From contig NZ_JAATVY010000005.1 of assembly GCF_011947195.1 (NCBI RefSeq), positions 1 through 64,000 on the forward strand: 64,000 nucleotides of DNA, given 5' to 3'. Origin of the DNA: Planosporangium thailandense. Its GTDB lineage: Bacteria; Actinomycetota; Actinomycetes; Mycobacteriales; Micromonosporaceae. Of the stretch, positions 16,266 to 25,469 are shown piece by piece. The stretch's first letter is position 1; every line of letters starts with the position of its first letter. The notes under the pieces are model-generated. The model saw only the letters and a program-made list of their open reading frames with translations, made no database searches and was not told where the DNA came from. Position numbers and translations under genes: made by a program.

Positions 16266-18797
16266 TTGAGAAGTGAATTGCGGGGGACGCGCCATTACCG
16301 GCGAGCCCTTGTCAGAAGGGGCGTCGCATTAAGGGTGATGTTGTCCGCGCTGGTCATTTCGGTGGCCGGCGCAGGGCTCGTTGTCCTGCCGAGTGGTCCA
16401 GCATCTGCCGCGTCGACGTTGGTCACGAAGGAGGTGACGGTCCCGGCGCCGCCGAGTACGACGTTCGCCGGTGCCGCGACCGGTGACGGCTGGGACGTCC
16501 AGTTCTACCAGGACCGGGTATTCAACGTCTTCCATCACAACGCGGCCAGCTTCAAGATTGACTGCCACAGCCAGAGCGATGGCACCCACTGCGATACGGT
16601 AGGCGGTACCTCCCCGTGGCCGAAGACCGTGACCGGGCCGTCCAGCGAGGGTTTTGCCACGCCGGGCCATTCCACCGGTTGGGTGGACACAGCGGCCGGC
16701 CGGTTCTACGGCTGGGCACAGCGCATGACCGATAACACCGGGGGTGTGCTCTGTGTGGACATCACCACCTCGGCGTCGAACCCGTACTGTGGGTTCACCG
16801 CGCTCACCGGTGCCGGCGAAGCAGTCTTGGGCTTCGGTTCGAGCGTCGATGGTCAGGCCATCGTCGGGCAGAAGATGTACGCGCTGAACGCCTCGGGGAC
16901 CACGACCGGTGCGGGCAACAAGTTGCTCTGCTTCGACCAGGTCACCAAGGCGGCGTGCGCCGGCCAGCCGTACGCGATTGGTCGGGATTCCACGTCGGCA
17001 TCGTCGTTCGACTGGACGGTGGGGATCGCCGGCAAGGTCTTCGCCTACTACCAGACCACGTCCGCGTACGCGGTCAACTGCTTCGACCCGGCCACCAAGG
17101 CCATCTGTGCCGGGACCTGGCCGCAGACCACCGCAGCGGCGAACACCGCGCAACCCTTCCCGATGCTCGACGCTAACGGCGACCCGACCGGAATCTGCCT
17201 TCCGGTTCAAGGTGCCGCGCCGTGCTGGAGCCTGACCGGTGGGTCGGTTGCGACGCCGGCGGCGCTGAATTCGGCACTGGGTAGCGGAGGTTCCTGGGAG
17301 AACAGCACCACCTTCGGCACCCGGATCTACGTGGCCAACGGCGGCACCAACTCGATTTCGTGCTACGACTTCGCCACCGGCGCGGGGTGCCAGAACTTCC
17401 CCAAGAACATCCAGAACGCCAACCTGGTCTACACCGTCCAACCCGATCCGGTGCGGATCGGTTGCCTGTGGACGAACGCTGACAACGGGGCTTCTCAGAT
17501 CCAGAACTTCGACGCCTATACCGGCGGCTCCTGCGGTAACACGATCCGCGTGTCCACGGACATGATCATCCCTCAGGGCCAGTGCACGCCGACCGCCTGG
17601 AAGAGTGTGACGGTCGTCGACCCCGCCCCTGGTGGCTACCAGGCAGCTAAGTTCGACATCACCCGGGCGAACGGGGTCGCCGTCCCGGGCGGCAGTAGCC
17701 TGGCAGTAAACGCGCAAGGCACGCTTAACCTGTCCGGGCTCGACCTGTCATCGACCGGAATGCGGCCCCTGTTCGCTCTGTCGATGACCAGCCCGACGCT
17801 CAACCCGGCCGGCATCAAGTTGTCGTTTGCCTGGGAATCACCATCCGACCCGGTCTGCACGGGCGCTCCGTACGCTCCGGGGAAGCCGACGGTCCAGGGT
17901 GGTGATGGTCAGGCGGTCGTCAGCTGGACGCCGCCCTCCGACAACGGATCTCCGATCACGAAGTACACGGTCACCGCACAGCCGGGCGGAAAGACGTGTA
18001 CGGTCAACGCGCCGGCGACGACCTGCACGGTCACGGGGCTAGACAACGGGACCGCGTACACCTTCACGGTCGTCGCGACCAACGCGAAGGGCACCAGCGG
18101 CCCGTCCCCGGCGTCGAGCTCCGTCGTCCCGCTTGGCGTGCCGGGACAGGTGGGCACGCCGACCGTGCAGATGGGTGATGGTCAGGCGGTGGTGAGTTGG
18201 ACGGCACCGTCCGACGGCGGGTCTCCGATCATCGGTTACACGGTGACCGCGCAGCCGGGTGGGAAGACCTGTACGGTCAACGCGCCGACGATGACGTGCA
18301 CGATCACCGGCTTGGACAACGGTACCGCGTACACCTTCACGGTCAGCGCGACCAACGCGAAGGGCAGCAGTAAGCCGTCCGCAGCGGTAGGCCTGCCCGG
18401 GCAGGTCGGTAAACCGACCGTGAAGGCGACCGCCGGTCAGGCGGTAGTGAGCTGGACGGCGCCGTCAGACAACGGGTCTCCGATCATCGGTTACACGGTG
18501 ACCGCGCAGCCGGGCGGAAAGACCTGCACGGCGAGCGGGTCCGCGACGAGCTGCACGATCACGGGCCTGGACAGCGGTACCGCCTACGGCTTCACGGTTG
18601 CCGCGACCAACGCCGTGGGTGACAGCCAGCCATCACTGGCGACGGTCGCTACGATTCCCGCAGCCGGGTCATCCAAGCTGGCGCTCACCGGCACCGCCTC
18701 CTCAATGATCATGACGATCGGAGTGGCACTGCTGCTGTTCGGCGGTGCGCTGCTCGTCATCGTTCGGCGCAGACGAGTCAGCGACGCTGAGCTGTAG
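16266..18797 (+). CDS. Fn3-repeat surface protein with LAxTG sorting signal
   Basis: About 843 residues. The TTG at 16266 is chosen because GGAG at 16256-16259 has ideal spacing; a GTG at 16239 is in frame. A basic region and hydrophobic signal segment end at about ASAAS (residue 50). Residues 50-530 are Cys-, Gly- and Trp-rich with recurring CFD/CYD and GxxYAxN segments, resembling a beta-propeller. Three near-identical Fn3 domains follow (about 537-797). LALTG at about 805, a hydrophobic segment and RRRR form a C-terminal sorting signal of the type used by class E sortases. It is likely a wall-anchored adhesin or binding protein. The ligand is unknown. Confidence 0.85.
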   Translation: MRSELRGTRHYRRALVRRGVALRVMLSALVISVAGAGLVVLPSGPASAASTLVTKEVTVPAPPSTTFAGAATGDGWDVQFYQDRVFNVFHHNAASFKIDCHSQSDGTHCDTVGGTSPWPKTVTGPSSEGFATPGHSTGWVDTAAGRFYGWAQRMTDNTGGVLCVDITTSASNPYCGFTALTGAGEAVLGFGSSVDGQAIVGQKMYALNASGTTTGAGNKLLCFDQVTKAACAGQPYAIGRDSTSASSFDWTVGIAGKVFAYYQTTSAYAVNCFDPATKAICAGTWPQTTAAANTAQPFPMLDANGDPTGICLPVQGAAPCWSLTGGSVATPAALNSALGSGGSWENSTTFGTRIYVANGGTNSISCYDFATGAGCQNFPKNIQNANLVYTVQPDPVRIGCLWTNADNGASQIQNFDAYTGGSCGNTIRVSTDMIIPQGQCTPTAWKSVTVVDPAPGGYQAAKFDITRANGVAVPGGSSLAVNAQGTLNLSGLDLSSTGMRPLFALSMTSPTLNPAGIKLSFAWESPSDPVCTGAPYAPGKPTVQGGDGQAVVSWTPPSDNGSPITKYTVTAQPGGKTCTVNAPATTCTVTGLDNGTAYTFTVVATNAKGTSGPSPASSSVVPLGVPGQVGTPTVQMGDGQAVVSWTAPSDGGSPIIGYTVTAQPGGKTCTVNAPTMTCTITGLDNGTAYTFTVSATNAKGSSKPSAAVGLPGQVGKPTVKATAGQAVVSWTAPSDNGSPIIGYTVTAQPGGKTCTASGSATSCTITGLDSGTAYGFTVAATNAVGDSQPSLATVATIPAAGSSKLALTGTASSMIMTIGVALLLFGGALLVIVRRRRVSDAEL
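17878..18655 (+). repeat. Three tandem Fn3-encoding DNA repeats
   Basis: Units at about 17878-18131, 18139-18387 and 18400-18655 share long identical stretches, for example the codons for YTVTAQPGGKTCT and ITGLDNGTAYTFTV. The near identity at DNA level points to recent duplication, so repeat number probably varies between strains. Confidence 0.85.
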
Positions 18798-19143
18798 CGA
18801 ATCCAACAGGCACCATGCGGCTCCGAGCTGGACCTGGTCAAGAAGGTCCAGCTCGGAGCCGAGCAGTCCAGGCGCGGCTAGCGGTACACCCGCAGCCGCG
18901 CCTGTCCTGTTTGGGCGATCCCTACACCCCACAGGCAGCGTCGCACTGGTCCGCCGTGAGCGCAACAAACCCACCACGCCGCCGCCGTTCCCCGGCGTCG
19001 ACGATCTCGGCCACCGGGCCGGCGCCCGCCATCCCGTTTCCCGCGCCCGCCAGTCCGTCCGGCAAGGCGCCCCCGGGAGACTGCGATGGCAGAGCCCGGC
19101 ACCGCCGATCGCCCTATCGTGGCGCCGCGACCTTGACGGGACG

Positions 19144-19719
19144 ATGTTCGGCCAGCGGGGTGCCGAGGTGGTCGAGGTGCACCTCGCGTTCCCAGGGAAT
19201 GGCGCCCGCCTGCAGGTCAACGAGTTGAGCGATCTCAAGGAGCAGTTGCCCGACCATGGCCGTGGGACTGGCATCTTCACCTGGCTCGAGGCGCTGGACT
19301 CGTACGCCGACTCCACCGTCGCCCGCAAATCCAGCGGCGGCTGGAACAACGAGAAGGGGCTCGCCGTAACCCGCTCCGGCCAGCGATCGGCGTGGGCGCC
19401 GCTTCCTCGCGGTCCCATCGGTGCACTGCTGGACGTCGGCCACCTGGTCGGGCAGGTCACCGGCACACTCGACGCGTTGACGGCGCTCGACCTGCCACAC
19501 GACCCGCTAGGGGTACCGGCGATCGGGCTCGACCCGGCCACCAAGATTTCCTACGGCAGCGTTGCCGCCTCTGGCAATACCGCCTCCTTCGGCCACCGCC
19601 AACTGGACCACGTCCACGTCGCTCCCGACGAGGCCATCGAGTACAGCGCCGTCGCCACCCGCTCCGCCGAGGTCGCGGCCGAACTCGGGCCCGCCTCGTC
19701 GCCGACCATAGGGCCGTGA
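19144..19719 (+). CDS. Conserved hypothetical protein
   Basis: About 191 residues from the ATG at 19144. The recognisable text may begin slightly upstream (SWRRDLDGT), so the N-terminus is uncertain. Segments EVVEVHLAFPGNGARLQVNE, FTWLEALDSYAD and WAPLPRGPIGALLDVGHLVG look conserved. I recall similar actinobacterial proteins without known function. No membrane segment is visible. It is possibly N-terminally truncated, since the upstream frame is open but lacks motifs. Confidence 0.55.
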   Translation: MFGQRGAEVVEVHLAFPGNGARLQVNELSDLKEQLPDHGRGTGIFTWLEALDSYADSTVARKSSGGWNNEKGLAVTRSGQRSAWAPLPRGPIGALLDVGHLVGQVTGTLDALTALDLPHDPLGVPAIGLDPATKISYGSVAASGNTASFGHRQLDHVHVAPDEAIEYSAVATRSAEVAAELGPASSPTIGP

Positions 19720-19837
19720 CCGGGCTGTGCTGAACCCTGGCGCCACTGGACCAACGCCCGTCGACTATCCATGTCGCCTTGAAGATATTGATGATCTTCG
19801 CGCGCGCGAGCGATGTGTCAGCAATAGTCGGTGAGCT

Positions 19838-20029
19838 ACCGTGCGCGCCAGTGCGCGCCAGTGATCGTCGAGCAAGATCACGACGATCCGTGTAATCGGC
19901 GTGCGATCGCCGGTCGGCGTCGCAGCTCCTGATCGGCGGTGAGCGTCCCTGACGCACGCCGATCGTCGCTGGCGGGTACCCTAGTGCCCGTCGCCCTCGT
20001 AGTCAGGGGATAGAGCAACGGTTTCCTAA
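19838..20029 (+). repeat. tRNA-Arg promoter region plus 5'-half tRNA, copy A
   Basis: The sequence from about 19838 matches the region just upstream of the intact tRNA-Arg(CCT) (56582 onward). It continues through the tRNA 5' half (19993-20029) to the anticodon loop TTCCTAA, then diverges. One base of the D arm is missing (GTAGTCAGG against GTAGCTCAGG). It is the probable left attachment site (attL) of the 20-53 kb island. Confidence 0.8.
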
Positions 20030-20142
20030 TGAGCAGCGCCAAACGTGACCGCAGGCCGGTGGCCTGCAGTTTTTTCGTTTCTGAGCCCCGATTTCGCGGT
20101 CGCAAATGGCGGGTCGTGTGCTCGGCAGTTGAAGATCGGTCG
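20030..20142 (+). repeat. 113-bp island left-end repeat, copy 1
   Basis: Starting immediately after the tRNA half, this stretch begins TGAGCAGCGCCAAACGTGAC. It aligns without gaps to 53498-53610, which follows the second tRNA half. It contains a terminator-like hairpin and the dispersed repeat also found at 6921-6976. Equal length and position after each tRNA half mark it as the end of a mobile unit. Confidence 0.8.
20051..20075 (+). terminator. Intrinsic terminator-like hairpin
   Basis: GCAGGCC-GGT-GGCCTGC (20051-20067) is followed by AGTTTTTTCG. The layout is promoter region, tRNA 5' half, terminator, so a short tRNA-half transcript could be produced. A matching hairpin (53517-53537) in the second copy has a weaker T-tract. 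Confidence 0.65.
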
Positions 20143-20323
20143 AACGCGGCCGGGGGTCTGCTATCAAATGTCTTCTGTCACGCTTGAGCTGGGAATTCGC
20201 ACGTGGCCGTCAGTGGGACGATCAGTGGGTGGCATCAAGAACACGTCAAGAACCGCCTCGCGGCCTGTCGCGCTCCGTAGCATCGCCCGGTGACGAGGCG
20301 GCCGTGCGCGGGAGGGGGACGTG

Positions 20324-20671
20324 ATGAGCCAGGCGCTGGACGAGTGGAGCGTCGGGCTGCGTCACTGGCTGTTGACGGGTTTCGCGGATGCGAAGGGGCA
20401 GGCGGCCGGCCCGCACGCGACGTCCGGAGAACATCAGCGATCTTGGCGGCAGATGATGGTGCCCGACCGGCTTGGACTACTTCTCCACCGCCGCGCTGCT
20501 GTTACCGCTCGCGACACCACCGGCGGGCTACCGGGCATCTACTTCAGCTGGGTCGAGGACAATCCGGTGCTTTACCTGATCTCCAGTGACGGTGAGATCG
20601 CACTCCTGACTCGCGAGGTGCTGTGCCAGGACGAACCCGACCGCGGCCGGCCTCTGGCGTACGTGAGGTGA
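20324..20671 (+). CDS. Hypothetical protein ahead of KdpD-like kinase
   Basis: A 115-residue soluble protein. The ATG follows GGAGGGG, with a GTG one codon upstream. VPDRLGLLLHRRAAV, GIYFSWVEDNPVLYLI and EIALLTREVLCQDE are its notable segments. It ends 2 bases before the kinase start, so the two are co-transcribed, and a role in the K+ or turgor signalling unit is possible. I do not recognise the family. Confidence 0.65.
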   Translation: MSQALDEWSVGLRHWLLTGFADAKGQAAGPHATSGEHQRSWRQMMVPDRLGLLLHRRAAVTARDTTGGLPGIYFSWVEDNPVLYLISSDGEIALLTREVLCQDEPDRGRPLAYVR

Positions 20672-20673
20672 GC

Positions 20674-22080
20674 ATGACCTGGTTGGCCGATAGCACAGCG
20701 CGCCGGGACGACCAACTGCCCGATGGCGCCACCTGGCGTCCGTGGCCCGGTTGGGGCCTGCTGGCTGCGGTGGTGCTGCTGACCGGTATCACCGTCGGCG
20801 GGTTGCGGCTGTGGGACAGCGCTGGCGTGACCCTGCCCAGCATCGTGCTGGTCTACCTGGTCGCGGTGGTCATCGTCGCCGTGCTCGGCGGTACCTGGCC
20901 CGGCATCGTCGCCGCGGTGGCCAGCGACGCCCTGCTCAACTGGTTTTTCATCCCGCCCTACCACACGCTGGCGGTGGAGCATCGCGCAAACCTCACCGCA
21001 CTGGTCGTGTACGTGCTCGTCGCGGTGACCGTCAGCGTGCTGGTCAACGTCGCCGCCGCCCAGCGCGCGGCGGCGGTGCGCAGTGGCCTGGAGGCCCGGC
21101 TGCTGGCCCGCATCACCGCCGAGCCCGTCGCCGAGCACTCGCTGCAGCGGTTGCTGGAGCGGCTGCGGGCCACGTTCGGGTTCACCGCTCTGGCGCTGTG
21201 GGAAGGCGACGAGCCGGTCGCGCACGCCGGTCCGCCGTTCACCGGGCCGCCGACGTTACGCGTCGACGCCGGTGACAACCTGCAGTTGGTTGCCGAATCG
21301 CCGGAAACGATCGGCGAGGACCGCGCGTTGCTGGCTCGGCTGGCGGCCGGTGCCGCCCGTACCCTCGAGGCGCAGCGGCTGGCGACCCAGGCGGCGCAGG
21401 CCCGGCAGTTGGCCGAGGTCGACCGGCTGCGGACCGCGATCCTGCGCGCGGTCGGTCACGACCTGCGTACCCCGCTCGCGTCGATCAAGGCAGCCGCGTC
21501 CAGCCTGTACAGCCCGGATGTTCGGTTCACCGACGCCGACCGCGACGAGCTGGTCGCCACGATCGTGGAGTCGGCCGACCAGCTCGACGACCTGATCGAG
21601 AACCTGCTCGCGCTCAGCCGGCTGCAGGCCGGGGTGCTGTCGGCCCAGCCGCGCCCGGTCGCCCTCGACGAGGTCGTCGCCCGCGCCGCTCTCGGCTTCG
21701 ACACCAGCCGCCTGGAAATTGAGGTGCCCGACGACCTGCCCCGGGTCAACGCCGACCCCGGTCTTCTGGAACGCGTCATCGCCAACCTCGTCGACAACGC
21801 CGTCCGCGCCACGCCGGACGGCGTCGTGCTGCTGCGCGCCACCGCCCACGACGGTACGGCCAGCCTGGCCGTCATCGATCACGGCCCGGGTATTCCCGCC
21901 GCCGACCGCGACCGGGTCTTCGCGCCGTTCCAGCGCCTCGACGACCATTCCACTGAGGGGCGCCTCGGCCTAGGACTCGCGATCGCCCGGGGCTTCACCG
22001 ACGCGATGGGCGGCCGGCTGTGCCCTGCACAGACCCCCGGTGGGGGCCTCACCATGACCATCGAGCTGCCAATCGCATGA
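20674..22080 (+). CDS. KdpD-like sensor histidine kinase, short form
   Basis: A 468-residue membrane kinase. The DUF4118-type membrane domain (about residues 25-125) has several hydrophobic helices, with LLNWFFIPPYHTLAV as in KdpD. A GAF-like region follows, then the H box (GHDLRTPLASIKAA, His at about 265), the N box (NLVDNAVRA) and the G boxes (DHGPGIPAADRD, GLGLAI). The cytoplasmic KdpD/USP sensor domains present in the full KdpD at 33831 are missing. It overlaps the regulator gene by ATGA. It probably senses K+ or envelope state for the neighbouring transporters. Confidence 0.9.
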   Translation: MTWLADSTARRDDQLPDGATWRPWPGWGLLAAVVLLTGITVGGLRLWDSAGVTLPSIVLVYLVAVVIVAVLGGTWPGIVAAVASDALLNWFFIPPYHTLAVEHRANLTALVVYVLVAVTVSVLVNVAAAQRAAAVRSGLEARLLARITAEPVAEHSLQRLLERLRATFGFTALALWEGDEPVAHAGPPFTGPPTLRVDAGDNLQLVAESPETIGEDRALLARLAAGAARTLEAQRLATQAAQARQLAEVDRLRTAILRAVGHDLRTPLASIKAAASSLYSPDVRFTDADRDELVATIVESADQLDDLIENLLALSRLQAGVLSAQPRPVALDEVVARAALGFDTSRLEIEVPDDLPRVNADPGLLERVIANLVDNAVRATPDGVVLLRATAHDGTASLAVIDHGPGIPAADRDRVFAPFQRLDDHSTEGRLGLGLAIARGFTDAMGGRLCPAQTPGGGLTMTIELPIA

Positions 22081-22751
22081 CCAGCGTCCTCATCGTCGAC
22101 GACGACCGACAGCTGCTACGCGCCCTGCGGGTCAACCTCACCGCCCGCGATTACCAGGTCCTGCTCGCCCCGGACGGCGCCACCGGCCTGGCGCTGGCCG
22201 GCCGGCACCGGCCCGACCTGGTCATCGTCGACCTCGGCCTGCCCGACATGGACGGCGTCGAGGTGGTGGCCGGCATTCGGGGCTGGTCGAGCGTACCGGT
22301 CATCGTGCTGTCGGCCCGGCACACCGAACAGGCAAAGGTCAACGCTCTGGATGCCGGCGCCGACGACTACGTCACCAAGCCGTTCGGCATCGAGGAGCTG
22401 CTCGCCCGCATCCGCGCCGCGCTGCGCCGCGCCGTCGCCGGAGGCAATGAACCGGTCGTCCGCACCGAGACGTTGACCATCGACCTGGCCGCCAAGCGGG
22501 TCGAACGCGACGGCGCGACAGTCCGGCTGACCCCGACCGAGTGGCACCTGCTGGAGGTGCTGGTGCGCCACGCCGGCAAGCTGGTCACCCACCGGCAGCT
22601 GCTGCGCGAGGTGTGGGGCCCCGCGTGCGAAACAGAGGTCAACTATCTGCGGGTGTATCTGGCCCAGCTACGCGGCAAGCTCGAAACCGACCCGGCCCAC
22701 CCTCGACACCTGGTCACCGAGCCGGGCATGGGGTACCGCTTCGAGCCCTGA
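22077..22751 (+). CDS. KdpE-like OmpR-family response regulator
   Basis: A 224-residue regulator. The receiver domain has the acidic pair DDD near 8-10, the phospho-acceptor Asp in VIVDLGLPD at about 52, and Lys in YVTKPFG at about 101. The C-terminal winged helix carries LTPTEWHLLEVLVRHAGKLV. It closely resembles the second KdpE at 36455. It is translationally coupled to the kinase. Phased repeats begin 28 bases downstream, ahead of the next gene, and are a candidate target. Confidence 0.92.
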   Translation: MTSVLIVDDDRQLLRALRVNLTARDYQVLLAPDGATGLALAGRHRPDLVIVDLGLPDMDGVEVVAGIRGWSSVPVIVLSARHTEQAKVNALDAGADDYVTKPFGIEELLARIRAALRRAVAGGNEPVVRTETLTIDLAAKRVERDGATVRLTPTEWHLLEVLVRHAGKLVTHRQLLREVWGPACETEVNYLRVYLAQLRGKLETDPAHPRHLVTEPGMGYRFEP

Positions 22752-22778
22752 CCGGGCGGCCTGTCTGTATCGGGCGGC

Positions 22779-22833
22779 GTTAAAGACCCGTGAAAATCGC
22801 CGGCAGCGGCAGTCAAGGATCCGTTAGGAATCG
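22779..22833 (+). promoter_or_regulatory. Phased direct repeats, candidate KdpE operator 1
   Basis: Four hexamer half-sites, GTTAAA (22779), GTGAAA (22790), GTCAAG (22812) and GTTAGG (22823), are spaced 11, 22 and 11 bases. The two halves read as direct repeats 33 bases apart. CGTGAAAATCGCCGGC at 22789-22804 is identical to 28265-28280 ahead of the kdp operon. Helical phasing of this kind is typical of OmpR/KdpE-family binding sites. Confidence 0.6.
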
Positions 22834-22868
22834 TCGGTGCGCCCCCGACATCGACTTCGCTGGGGGCC

Positions 22869-23399
22869 GTGACCACCAGGGACCACCACCCCACGACCAG
22901 GCCTAGCAGTCCCGACGCCGTGGCTGACGCCGATGACGGCGGCTGGGCCATCATGCTGTTCGCCGGCGCCGTCGTCCTTTCGATGATCACCTGCCTCGAC
23001 GCGGCGGTCGTGCACTCGATCGGTCCCCGGCTGGCGGTGCTCGCCGTCGCCGTCGCCGTCGTCGCCGAGCGCGCAGCCGATCCCCGCAGCGCCCTCGGCT
23101 GCGCCGTGCTGGCCTTCGCGCTCGGCGACGGCTTCCTGCAGTATCACGCCGGGTCGCTGGGCTGGCAGGCGCCGATCGACTACCCGTTCGCCCTCGGGCT
23201 GCTCGGTGCCACCGCCCTGGGCCTGTCCGCCGGCCAGATCCGCCTGGCCCGGCGACGCCGGCAACGGATGCGGCCGTTCGTCGCCCTGCCGCGCGCCGCC
23301 AGCGTTCAGGACACCCCACGGCCGGGGGACGCCAACGCCGGGTGGCCACCGTCACCCATTAAGGAACCACCAAGATCAGGCGGTAGCGGCTGGCGGTGA
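22869..23399 (+). CDS. Small membrane protein ahead of KimA-like transporter
   Basis: A 176-residue protein from a GTG start. The acidic N-terminus is followed by three or four hydrophobic helices (about 28-50, 55-70, 78-95, 107-125), then a basic, Pro-rich cytoplasmic tail. The central part (VLAFALGDGFLQYHAGSLGW) resembles the segment VLAFGVFDGFLVNQLGELSW of the protein at 28384, so the two are probable paralogues. Both precede potassium transporter genes and follow the same operator motif. The function is unknown; an accessory or sensor role in K+ uptake is inference. Confidence 0.7.
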   Translation: MTTRDHHPTTRPSSPDAVADADDGGWAIMLFAGAVVLSMITCLDAAVVHSIGPRLAVLAVAVAVVAERAADPRSALGCAVLAFALGDGFLQYHAGSLGWQAPIDYPFALGLLGATALGLSAGQIRLARRRRQRMRPFVALPRAASVQDTPRPGDANAGWPPSPIKEPPRSGGSGWR

Positions 23400-23414
23400 A
23401 CCTACCGTCTAGCC

Positions 23415-25469
23415 GTGACCACCGTGACCGGGCTGACGAAACGCCTGCTCGTCGGCCGCCCCGTGCGCAGCGACCGGCTCTCCCACACCCTGTTGCCCAA
23501 GTGGCTGGCGCTGCCGATCTTCGCCTCCGACGCGCTGTCCAGCGTCGCCTACGCCACCCAGGAGATCCTGCGGGTCCTGGCGATCGGTGGCCTCGCGCTG
23601 CTGTACCTCACCCCGTGGGTGGCGCTCGGCGTCGTCGTGCTGCTGGCGGTGGTCGCGGTCTCCTATCAGCAGGTCGTGCACGCCTACCCCGACGGGGGCG
23701 GCTCCTACGAGGTCGCCTCCCGCAACCTCGGCCCGCTCGCCGGCCTCGTTGTCGCCGGCGCCCTCATGGTCGACTACACCCTCACCGTCGCGGTGTCGGT
23801 CGCCTCCGGCATCGACAATGTCATCTCCGCCGCGCCGTCGCTCAACCCGTACCGGGTTCCGATCGCGCTGGGCACCGTGTTCGTCCTCGCCGCGGTCAAC
23901 CTGCGCGGCGTCAAGGAGTCCGGCAAGGCGTTCGCGATCCCCACCTACGCGTTCATCGTCGGCATCGTCGCCACGATCGTCGTCGGTGGGCTGCGCTATG
24001 TCGCCGGTCATCCGCCGGTGGCCGAGAGCGCCCGCTACGGCATCGCCCCGCACTCGACCGGCCTGGCCGGCCTGGCGCTGCTGTTCGTCACGCTGCGGGC
24101 CTTCTCGTCCGGCTGCACCGCGCTGACCGGCATCGAAGCGGTCTCCAACGGGGTACCGGCGTTCCGTCGCCCGGCCAGCCGCAACGCCTCCATCACCCTC
24201 GGGCTGATCGGCGGAATCGCCATCGTCATGTTCGGCGGCATCACCCTGCTGGCTATCGGTGCCCACGTGCACTACACCGACAACACCTGCGACCTGACCG
24301 GCTTCGTCGGCAACTGTGCCACCACCCCGCAGCGCACCGTTATCGCCCAGCTCGCCGCCGCGGTCTTCGGGGACGGCTCGGTCGCCTTCTACGTCATCCA
24401 GGCCGCCACCGCGCTGATCCTGGTGCTTGCGGCCAACACCGCCTTCAACGGCTTCCCGGTACTCGGCGCGCTGCTGGCCCGACGCCGCTACCTGCCCCGC
24501 CAGCTGCACACCCGCGGGGACCGGCTCGCGTTCAGCAACGGCATCCTCGCCCTCGCGCTGGCGGCGGCCGCCCTGCTGTTCGTCTACGACGCCTCCGTCG
24601 ACTCGCTGATCCACCTGTACGTTCTGGGCGTGTTCACCGCCTTCACGCTGTCCCAGTTCGGCATGGTCCGACACTGGCAGCGCAGCCTCGCCACCGAACG
24701 CGACCCGGCGGTTCGGCGCCGGGCCCGCCGCTCGCAGGTCATCAACACCGTCGGCGGCGCGCTCACCGGCGTCGTCCTGGTCATCGTGCTGATCACCAAG
24801 TTCACCGAGGGCGCCTACCTCGTCGTGATCGCGGTGCCGATCTTCGTCCTGGGCATGTCCGGCATCCGCCGCCACTACGACCGTGTCGGTCAGGAGCTCA
24901 AACCGCAGCGCGCCGACATGGTCCTGCCCGCCCGGGTGCACGCCGTCGTGCTGGTCAGCACGCTGCACCTGCCCACGGTGCGCGCGCTGACCTACGCCCG
25001 GGCCACCCGCCCCGACAGCATCACCGCCCTCACCGTCAACATCGACGACGCAGACAGCCGTCAGCTGCAGGAGGACTGGCAGCAGTGGGACATCAACGTC
25101 CCACTCACCATCGTCGACTCCCCGTACCGGGAGATCACCCGCCCGGTGCTGCGCCACATCCGCAAGCTGCGCGCCGACGCCCCTCATGACATCGTCGCCG
25201 TCTACATCCCCGAGTACGTGGTGGGGCGCTGGTGGGAGCAGCTGCTGCACAACCAGAGCGCGCTACGGCTCAAGCTCCGGCTGCTGTTCGAGCCCGGAGT
25301 CATGGTCACCAGCGTCCCCTGGCAGCTCGCCTCCGCCGACGCCCGTCGGGAACGGCTCGGTCGTGCCGGTCGCGCGCGGGCCGCCCGCACCCTCGTCCCC
25401 GGCGCTACCCGGCTGCCCGCCGACGAGTCGCATTCGCCGTCGATACCGAGCATCGACCGGGGACGCTGA
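23415..25469 (+). CDS. APC-superfamily transporter, KimA-like (probable K+ importer)
   Basis: A 684-residue inner-membrane transporter. About 12 hydrophobic segments fill residues 30-480 (ALPIFASDALSSVAYATQEI, YPDGGGSYEVASRNLG). A cytoplasmic C-terminal domain of about 200 residues, starting at VLPARVHAVVLVSTLHLPTV, resembles the fold beneath KimA (YdaO), a K+/H+ symporter. Many homologues are annotated as amino-acid permeases. The setting between kdpDE-like genes, kup and kdpFABC supports potassium. It begins at a GTG 15 bases after the small membrane protein. The substrate is inference. Confidence 0.82.
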   Translation: MTTVTGLTKRLLVGRPVRSDRLSHTLLPKWLALPIFASDALSSVAYATQEILRVLAIGGLALLYLTPWVALGVVVLLAVVAVSYQQVVHAYPDGGGSYEVASRNLGPLAGLVVAGALMVDYTLTVAVSVASGIDNVISAAPSLNPYRVPIALGTVFVLAAVNLRGVKESGKAFAIPTYAFIVGIVATIVVGGLRYVAGHPPVAESARYGIAPHSTGLAGLALLFVTLRAFSSGCTALTGIEAVSNGVPAFRRPASRNASITLGLIGGIAIVMFGGITLLAIGAHVHYTDNTCDLTGFVGNCATTPQRTVIAQLAAAVFGDGSVAFYVIQAATALILVLAANTAFNGFPVLGALLARRRYLPRQLHTRGDRLAFSNGILALALAAAALLFVYDASVDSLIHLYVLGVFTAFTLSQFGMVRHWQRSLATERDPAVRRRARRSQVINTVGGALTGVVLVIVLITKFTEGAYLVVIAVPIFVLGMSGIRRHYDRVGQELKPQRADMVLPARVHAVVLVSTLHLPTVRALTYARATRPDSITALTVNIDDADSRQLQEDWQQWDINVPLTIVDSPYREITRPVLRHIRKLRADAPHDIVAVYIPEYVVGRWWEQLLHNQSALRLKLRLLFEPGVMVTSVPWQLASADARRERLGRAGRARAARTLVPGATRLPADESHSPSIPSIDRGR

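Noticed and set aside
17878-18655. Tandem repeats considered as a CRISPR array
   Set aside because: Units are about 260 bp, coding, and give Fn3 domains. There are no short repeats with unique spacers and no cas genes.
19993-20029. Second tRNA-Arg gene
   Set aside because: Only the 5' half is present and the D arm lacks a base. The sequence after the anticodon loop cannot complete a cloverleaf.
23409-25250. Minus-strand open frame of 613 codons opposite the KimA-like gene
   Set aside because: Same shadow effect; the plus-strand protein has clear transporter motifs.
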